Assembly: GCA_020345785.1 (NCBI GenBank)
Contig: CP070771.1
Location: forward strand, 6,751,704 to 6,779,192
DNA from: Desulfobacterales bacterium
Lineage (GTDB): Bacteria; Desulfobacterota; Desulfobacteria; Desulfobacterales; JAFDCJ01
Direction: 5' to 3'
Length of the DNA: 27,489 bases
The position numbers were made by a program, and so were the translations under genes. How positions within the stretch are numbered: position 1 is the first letter of the stretch; every line of letters begins with the position of its first letter. Below are positions 22,749-27,489 of the stretch, piece after piece. The notes beneath the pieces are model-generated. The model ran no database searches. It was not told the DNA's origin and was given only the letters and a program-made list of their open reading frames with translations.

Positions 22749-23034
22749 TAGCAGATGGCTGATAGCTCATAGCTGATAGCCAATGGATGACTTCTACTAA
22801 TCTATGTAATAGAGACTATGCTTCGACCGAGACTGCGGTCGGCAGAAGTGGCCCATTGCGGGGCGGCAATTTTATCGCAAAGTCACTTAACTCAGGTTTC
22901 GGGTGTCAGGTGTCAGCTGATGACCGCTGAAGTTAACCCGCCTTTGGAGGGTGTTCTATTCGAATGAAATGGAGACATGCCTGATGCCTTAAAGCGTATG
23001 TCATAAACAAGCTCCTTGCACCAAAAATCTGACA
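22749..23034. other. Gene-free stretch after nadK with short repeats
   Basis: No reading frame with family features was found. It begins with two GCTGATAGC words (22758-22766, 22772-22780), then the R5 element (22814-22867), then a GTGTCAGGTGTCAG tract near 22901, all typical of intergenic repeat debris in this window. Confidence 0.6.
22814..22867. repeat. R5 dispersed element, copy A
   Basis: Shares the 14-mer CCGAGACTGCGGTC (22827-22840) and the 8-mer TGCGGGGC (22857-22864) with the copy at 25937-25990, at similar spacing, with intermediate similarity between. CGACCG-N6-CGGTCG forms a hairpin here, and GCCC-N5-GGGC a second one. Confidence 0.65.
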
Positions 23035-23293
23035 TCTCGTATGAAAATTCATTTGACCTATGCTTATTTTTAGGTTGAAGTGTATGGCTGGTGGGAGGGG
23101 TTTTTAACCACGATTATAGATGCTTGCCCGACCGAGTTCATCGCGGTTGAAAACCGCTCCCACAACCTCTTTAATCCGTGTTCAGATACCAAAAATTATC
23201 GTTCTCCCCTTTTCTAAAGGGGAGTTAGAGGGGATTTCGTCTTCGATCAAACTGGCCGCCGTTGGCCAGCGGCGCCGCTGACACCTGAAACCT
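23035..23293. repeat. Long dispersed repeat containing BIME-like copy 3 and an inserted hairpin
   Basis: Second copy of the 6771-7018 repeat. Inverted arms are 23091-23116 and 23138-23163. Relative to the other copy it has about 40 extra bases near 23200-23240, which include a perfect hairpin CTCCCCTTT-TCT-AAAGGGGAG (23204-23224). The rest aligns, ending in CACCTGAAACCT. No gene lies between 23294 and 23354. Confidence 0.85.
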
Positions 23294-23354
23294 CCAAAAA
23301 TAGAATCAATGGGCAACATCGACGTTAAATTGTCGATATCGCGCAAATAAGCGG

Positions 23355-23738
23355 CTATGAGCTGCCTTTTATTTCAAACAAATTCCCGTCGAAATCTTTT
23401 ATAAATGTCAGGACCTTATCTCCCTTTGGAATCTGGCTGATCTCGACTTTCAGCGTACGGCATTTTTCGATAAAATCAGATAGCGCATCAACTTCAAGGC
23501 ATTGATGTGCAATTTGTCTGGAAGGATTACCCACCAGGCCGGTAATAAATATCTCAAAATGGACCTTCTCTTCCATGTAGTCGATAATTTGCAGCTCGGC
23601 ATCGACGTTGAAAATGGCTCTGGAAAGATCAGAAGGCAACGTTTTAGGCTCGGATTTATTCAACCCCAACAGATCCCGGTAGAATTTATCCGCATTGTCT
23701 TCAGTACTGCAGGCAAGTCCTACATGTCTTAGAAACAT
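23355..23738 (-). CDS. VOC (glyoxalase/bleomycin resistance fold) family protein
   Basis: A 127-residue protein with two beta-alpha-beta-beta-beta units: RHVGLACSTEDNADKFYRDLLGL at the start, a central HFEIFI..HQCLEVDAL with His79, and DFDGNLFEIKG at the end. His5 and the terminal Glu fit metal ligands of the vicinal oxygen chelate fold, but the subfamily (epimerase, lyase, dioxygenase) cannot be told. The ribosome site GGAGG is seven bases before the ATG at 23738. It is transcribed separately from, but in the same direction as, the toxin-antitoxin pair upstream (29-base gap), so read-through is possible. Confidence 0.85.
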   Translation of the reverse strand: MFLRHVGLACSTEDNADKFYRDLLGLNKSEPKTLPSDLSRAIFNVDAELQIIDYMEEKVHFEIFITGLVGNPSRQIAHQCLEVDALSDFIEKCRTLKVEISQIPKGDKVLTFIKDFDGNLFEIKGSS

Positions 23739-23767
23739 TCAAGGCCTCCGATAGTGTTTGCCTCTAT

Positions 23768-24274
23768 TCAATCCTTATGATTGTAAATTTTTTCAATGGC
23801 CTTATGGGCAAATTCGTAGACACTGGTGCTGATTCTGAAGCCATGCTCCCTAACCAAAGCGTCCAGAAGCTCAGCAGCTTTTTTTGTTGTTAAAAGAGAG
23901 GAATTGGCCGCATGAATCAGCACTCCGATGGTTCCGATTACCCGGAAATCTTCTATGGCAGCTGTCCTTCTAAGCAATCGATCATCTGATAAAATCCTGT
24001 CCGCTCGCTTTTCGACCGCCAGGGTCAGTATGCAATTATCTGCAAAGCTTAAAGCTTTAGCAAACATTTTCGGTTTGCGTAATTTTTGGACCTGGCAACC
24101 TGAGAGAAAGTCGGCCAACAATCTTTCCTCATCGGGAGGAACTTTCGGACCCAACACCTCGTTTCTAACGACCACGGGGACTATAATTTCAGCGTCAAAA
24201 AGCCGGGTTAATAGAGGTAATTGATTGATTTTGGCAAGAAAAATGAGCGGCGCGGCATCAGCAACCAGAATCAT
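23768..24274 (-). CDS. DUF3368 PIN-like toxin
   Basis: A 168-residue protein of the DUF3368 PIN-domain group, predicted RNase component of a type II toxin-antitoxin system. Acidic residues fit a PIN active site: Asp6 in VADAAPLIFLAK, Glu39 in RNEVL, and the Asp pairs in SFADNCILTLA and RILSDDRLLRR. The start overlaps nothing and lies one base after the antitoxin stop, with GGAAGG eight bases upstream. The RNA target is unknown. Confidence 0.85.
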   Translation of the reverse strand: MILVADAAPLIFLAKINQLPLLTRLFDAEIIVPVVVRNEVLGPKVPPDEERLLADFLSGCQVQKLRKPKMFAKALSFADNCILTLAVEKRADRILSDDRLLRRTAAIEDFRVIGTIGVLIHAANSSLLTTKKAAELLDALVREHGFRISTSVYEFAHKAIEKIYNHKD

Positions 24275-24275
24275 A

Positions 24276-24575
24276 TCAGATGCCTTCCAGATCTCGTTGA
24301 AGCTCCTGAACGTTGTAATTCAATTCTATAGTTTCTTCCGGAAGGCGTAATAAAATGTCACGCAAAGAAAGCTCAGCAATTTCAGCTGCTCGCGATAGAG
24401 TTATGGTGCCTCGGCGATAGGCATCAAGGGCTCTTTCGGTCTGAATATCTTTAAGACCTTTTCGGATCAGTTGTTTGAGCAACGCGCCTCGATCGAGTCC
24501 AAGGTCGGCGGCGAGCTCATCGATTTTTCTCGCCTCATCTGAGGCTAACCTTGTAGATAACGTAATGGTTCCCAT
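24276..24575 (-). CDS. Antitoxin with ribbon-helix-helix N-terminus and UPF0175-like C-terminus
   Basis: A 99-residue antitoxin candidate. Residues 2-45 (TITLSTRLASDEARKIDELA...ALLKQLIRKGLKD) form a ribbon-helix-helix DNA-binding pattern. Residues 50-95 (ALDAYRRGTITLSRAAEIAELSLRDILLRL) match UPF0175 proteins, which commonly pair with DUF3368 toxins. The start has GAGGTG eight bases upstream. The promoter carries two GTATAC half-sites, consistent with autoregulation. Confidence 0.85.
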   Translation of the reverse strand: MGTITLSTRLASDEARKIDELAADLGLDRGALLKQLIRKGLKDIQTERALDAYRRGTITLSRAAEIAELSLRDILLRLPEETIELNYNVQELQRDLEGI

Positions 24576-24578
24576 TTC

Positions 24579-24630
24579 GTATACACCTCATCAATATGTA
24601 TACATTACAACGGAATGCTAAGCATGTCAA
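24579..24630 (-). promoter_or_regulatory. Promoter and operator of the toxin-antitoxin operon
   Basis: Minus-strand TTGACA (24625-24630), 17 bases, TAATGT (24602-24607), a near-consensus promoter. Two identical GTATAC palindromes, at 24598-24603 (overlapping the -10 box) and 24579-24584 (between ribosome site and start codon), are 19 bases apart, about two helical turns. This fits cooperative binding by a ribbon-helix-helix antitoxin. Confidence 0.7.
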
Positions 24631-24682
24631 TATGAAGAAGCCCTCACGTTACTGATCATTTTTGCCGGTAATTTTTGTAGAA

Positions 24683-25696
24683 TCAAAGATACGGCTTAAT
24701 AATCACCTTGATCGATTCCCGTCCATCTATAACCAGTTGAAACCCTTTGGAAATATCTTTTAACGGAAGACGGTGGGTGATCATGTCATCCACTGCAATG
24801 TTTGCCGTTTTGATCAGTTTCATCGATTCGGCAATATCCGGCGGGCCGCAGTAATAGGAGGTAAGAATCCTGATTTCCCTGGTCCAGAATTCATTAATCG
24901 GGATTGTGACTGTTTTGTCGGGGCCGGGTACGGCAAAAAAGACGACCGCCCCCCCTTTTTCTACACACTGCCAGGCCTGTTCAACAGCCGACAAGGCGGA
25001 GGTACACAAAAGGACGACATCTGCTTTTCGGCCGTTTTCAGCAGCCAGTCGTTGCGCGACATTTTCAGCGGCATCAATGACGACATCCGCCCCCAGACCG
25101 GAGGCAATTTGGCGTCTTTGCGGATTGATATCGGTGACAAAAATGCGGCACTCTTTGGCTTTGGCAAGTTTGACGTGCATCATACCGGACATGCCGCAAC
25201 CCATTACCAACACCGTCTGACCGGCCTTTATCCCTGCGAGACGCTGGGCCCTGACGACACAGGCCAGCGGTTCAATAAATGTGCTTTGATCATAAGTGAT
25301 GCTATCCGGCAATCGATAGGTGCCATTTTGTACAAGTGTTTGCGGTACAAGGATATATTCGGCAAATCCGCCCGGCAGCCTTTCCTTAATTTCTGAACAA
25401 ACAGGGTAGTGCCCGTTTTTACAATAATCGCATTGCAAACACGGCACTTTTGGTGCAATGAAAACCCTGTCCCCGGGTTTGTATTTTCTTACCGATTCCC
25501 CGACTGCCGCCACCTCGGCGCCGATTTCATGCCCCTGCACTAGGGGCGCTCTCGGTAGCCGGTACCATTCAACAATATCACTGCCGCAGATGCCGCATGA
25601 AATTACTTTCACCAGCATCTCATTGGGACCGGGACGGGGTGTTGGAACTTCCTCAATTCGGATATCCTGGTTGTTGTACCATTTAGCAATTTTCAT
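24683..25696 (-). CDS. Zinc-dependent medium-chain alcohol/polyol dehydrogenase
   Basis: A 337-residue MDR-superfamily dehydrogenase of the threonine/sorbitol dehydrogenase type. Catalytic zinc ligands are Cys34 (CGICGSD), His56-Glu57 (GHEIGAEVAAVG) and the FIEPLAC block around Glu142. Four structural-zinc Cys are at 86, 89, 92 and 100. The Rossmann loop is GCGMSG (166-171), and Asp189 at the end of the second strand points to NAD rather than NADP. The polyol or amino-alcohol substrate is unknown. The ribosome site is AGGA, and no operon partner is seen. Confidence 0.92.
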   Translation of the reverse strand: MKIAKWYNNQDIRIEEVPTPRPGPNEMLVKVISCGICGSDIVEWYRLPRAPLVQGHEIGAEVAAVGESVRKYKPGDRVFIAPKVPCLQCDYCKNGHYPVCSEIKERLPGGFAEYILVPQTLVQNGTYRLPDSITYDQSTFIEPLACVVRAQRLAGIKAGQTVLVMGCGMSGMMHVKLAKAKECRIFVTDINPQRRQIASGLGADVVIDAAENVAQRLAAENGRKADVVLLCTSALSAVEQAWQCVEKGGAVVFFAVPGPDKTVTIPINEFWTREIRILTSYYCGPPDIAESMKLIKTANIAVDDMITHRLPLKDISKGFQLVIDGRESIKVIIKPYL

Positions 25697-25790
25697 TTGT
25701 TTTCCTGATAAAAATTTTTGATAAGAAAATTTTCCTATTAATACAGCTAGTTAGTCATAACGACCGAATTCGTTCATATTTTTTGGATGG

Positions 25791-25819
25791 TTGACTTACG
25801 TTTACTCTTACAATATATA
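25791..25819 (+). promoter_or_regulatory. Strong sigma-70-like promoter with a long leader
   Basis: TTGACT (25791-25796), a 17-base spacer and TATATA (25814-25819). Transcription would start near 25826, leaving about 305 bases before the exported-protein gene at 26133. The 25697-26132 gap also holds the R5 element but no clear gene. Confidence 0.65.
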
Positions 25820-25936
25820 GGACGAAACGGTCAACCAAATTGGCAGCTACGAATCCTACAAAGTATGTCGGCAGGCAATAGAGCCGCTTGCAGCCTTTCT
25901 TTTTGAGGAAATCTTATCGCATAAATAGACTCAAGG

Positions 25937-25990
25937 ATCTACGCTTATTCCGAGACTGCGGTCATAAGAGGGCTCTCTGCGGGGCAGTTG
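25937..25990. repeat. R5 dispersed element, copy B
   Basis: Second copy of the 22814-22867 element; CCGAGACTGCGGTC at 25950-25963 and TGCGGGGC at 25978-25985. It lies inside the predicted leader transcript of the downstream gene. Confidence 0.65.
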
Positions 25991-26132
25991 CCGATGCTGC
26001 ATACCGTGATATGAATGCCTGATATAAAACAAAACCGAATCTTATGAACTCGTTGCGTGGCAGACTGCTTCCCATATTGAAAGTTTTGCAGAAGCTATTG
26101 CTGTGCTCATTCATCGCCGTCAAGGAGAAGAG

Positions 26133-27014
26133 ATGAAAGGGCATTTGGTTACAGCAGGTTTGATAATGTTTTTTTGTTTTGCGTCTGCTGCCGGATATGG
26201 CGCTGATCTCCTCTCACTTATCGAATTTAAGGACAACGGCATTATTGACTGGACGGATGGTTCTGTGACGGCAAAAGGCATCGGCGATCCTTCGACCTAC
26301 AGCTATCGCACCAGAAACCAGGGAAACCTCGAACAGGCCATAACCGAAGCCACCACCAAAGCCCGTCATAACCTGCTGGAAACCATCGTCGGCATGCGGA
26401 TAAATGCCCGGGACCGAGTCATCGATATTGTCGAAAATTACCCGTCCATGATGAACCATCTGAGGGAGATGGCTTACAAAGCATCGGAAGTTGAGGACCT
26501 GAGGAAATATCTCTACGACGGTGGTGTGGAAGTATGGTCTCGGATGACATTTAACGGCGGATTTTCACAGCTCATTCTCCCCCCTGATATCAGGCAGATC
26601 GAGTCCATCAAACAGGTTTTGCCGCGCCCGAATTCAGCTAATCAGCCTAACAGGAGGCGGTCGCCGGAAATATACACCGGAATGGTGGTTGATGCCAGGG
26701 GTATTGAGGCAACTCCGGTGATTGCACCCAGAATTTTAGATGAAAATATGGAGGAAGTATTCGGACCTACCTATGCCAGTCGTGAATTTGCTGTTCAACA
26801 TGGCGTCGTCCGTTATGCAACCAATATCTGGCAGGCCAAATTCGATCTCAGGGTTTCCGACAATCCTATCGTCGTCAAAGCCCTTAAAGCCGTCTGGCCG
26901 GGTCGCTGCGATTTTATCATCAGCAATGCCGATGCCGACAAGCTGCGCAGTGCCTCCGAACACCTGCTGTTTCTGAGAGAATGCCGGGTGATCATCGTCC
27001 TCGATCCGATGTGA
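26133..27014 (+). CDS. Exported protein of unknown function
   Basis: A 293-residue protein not confidently recognised. Residues 1-24 look like a Sec signal peptide (MKGHLVTAGLIMFFCFASAAGYGA), so it is periplasmic or membrane-associated. Two parts are visible. Residues about 30-150 hold a predicted helix-rich segment rich in Ala/Asn (ITEATTKARHNLLETIVGM), reminiscent of the repeated-processing region of LPP20/FlgP-like proteins. Residues about 175-290 hold YTGMVVDARG...APRILDENMEEVFGP and a C terminus DFIISNADADKLR...CRVIIVLDPM, a pattern I associate with deltaproteobacterial and flagellum-associated exported proteins, without certainty. AAGGAGAAGAG precedes the ATG at 26133; the upstream in-frame ATG at 26103 is less likely. 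Confidence 0.75.
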   Translation: MKGHLVTAGLIMFFCFASAAGYGADLLSLIEFKDNGIIDWTDGSVTAKGIGDPSTYSYRTRNQGNLEQAITEATTKARHNLLETIVGMRINARDRVIDIVENYPSMMNHLREMAYKASEVEDLRKYLYDGGVEVWSRMTFNGGFSQLILPPDIRQIESIKQVLPRPNSANQPNRRRSPEIYTGMVVDARGIEATPVIAPRILDENMEEVFGPTYASREFAVQHGVVRYATNIWQAKFDLRVSDNPIVVKALKAVWPGRCDFIISNADADKLRSASEHLLFLRECRVIIVLDPM

Positions 27015-27489
27015 CGGATTGGTGATAAACCCATCTTCTGCGTTGTGCTTCATCTTTCGTCAGTCCGCCGTACTCATCGTACGCCTCCTTCCTCAAGTTT
27101 CGCATGCCTTGAATACGTGCTTATCAAAACGCCGTCAACGGAAGGGAGGTCAGAGGTCAGAAGACAGACGTTAAAGAACAGCGGACCCGTCTTCGCTCTT
27201 CAGGCTTCGCTTTCAGCTTCGACCCGACACGTCGAGCTTCGCCGCGGCACGCAGAAGGCAGATGATAGAATTCGGAAGTCGGAATGGGGAATTGGGAATG
27301 CGGAAAGAAAGCAAATTTGACGAAGATGAAATTAAAAGCGTTGAAATTCAAATTTCCCTGAGCTGATACACGCCAAATATGCTATCTGCATTTATGCCTA
27401 AGAAGGGATACTCTCAATGTATCTGCAATCTGGGTTTCAGCTTTATAATGGGCCCAAATTGGATAATAGGTTGGTATAGTCTATTTTTC
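27015..27489. other. Gene-free right end with low-complexity sequence
   Basis: No convincing gene. A stretch at about 27035-27125 (TTCTGCGTTGTGCTTCATC...) resembles intergenic repeats common in deltaproteobacteria, from memory rather than from a second copy here. A purine-rich tract at 27270-27310 (GGAAGTCGG, GGAATTGGG) follows. The last 130 bases are AT-rich and unassigned. Confidence 0.5.

Noticed and set aside
25826..25927. Open frame (DETVNQIGSYESYKVC...) in the leader before the exported-protein gene
   Set aside because: About 35 codons with no start codon or ribosome site; probably chance or an old remnant.

Overview
The window looks like chromosomal DNA of an anaerobic deltaproteobacterium (Desulfobacterota, probably Desulfobacterales-like). 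This is inferred from gene content: a molybdenum hydroxylase, an MttB-superfamily methyltransferase, TRAP and Liv transporters, and a zinc-ribbon rhomboid. The many intergenic repeats and the mid-range GC fit too. No rRNA, tRNA, CRISPR array, transposase or phage gene was found.

Region 1 (1-11.9 kb, all minus strand) is a catabolic island. In transcription order it holds a three-part TRAP transporter (dctP, dctQ, dctM), a non-pyrrolysine MttB-family methyltransferase, a GntR/FCD regulator, an MmsA-like aldehyde dehydrogenase, an AA_synth-family protein, and the small (2Fe-2S), medium (FAD) and large (molybdopterin) subunits of a xanthine-dehydrogenase-type hydroxylase. The large subunit runs off the left edge. 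A GntR/FCD-type operator dyad lies upstream of dctP. The set suggests import of a small carboxylated, probably N-methylated or N-heterocyclic compound, then demethylation, hydroxylation and aldehyde oxidation. The substrate is unknown. Six of the gaps between these genes are filled with different repeat families.

Region 2 (11.9-13.95 kb, minus) is a short operon: ADP-ribosylglycohydrolase, a DUF3303 protein, a GNAT acetyltransferase and a truncated nicotinamidase remnant, closed by a strong intrinsic terminator. Its promoter has a dyad over the -35 box. Region 3 (14-16.6 kb, plus) holds yvcK, a double zinc-ribbon rhomboid protease and a small FmdB-type zinc ribbon protein. Region 4 (16.7-21.5 kb, minus) is a complete livK-H-M-G-F branched-chain amino acid ABC transporter with a clear sigma-70 promoter and a hairpin between livK and livH.

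Region 5 (21.5-27.5 kb) is mixed: nadK (plus, TTG start), a VOC protein, a type II toxin-antitoxin pair with GTATAC operator half-sites, a zinc alcohol dehydrogenase, and an exported protein of unknown function (plus) behind a strong promoter and a leader of about 300 nt. At least five short repeat families recur across the window, including a BIME-like inverted pair of REP-type palindromes (one two-arm copy with a degenerate first arm, two full copies and one single arm) and a repeat of about 250 bp present twice, one copy with an inserted hairpin.
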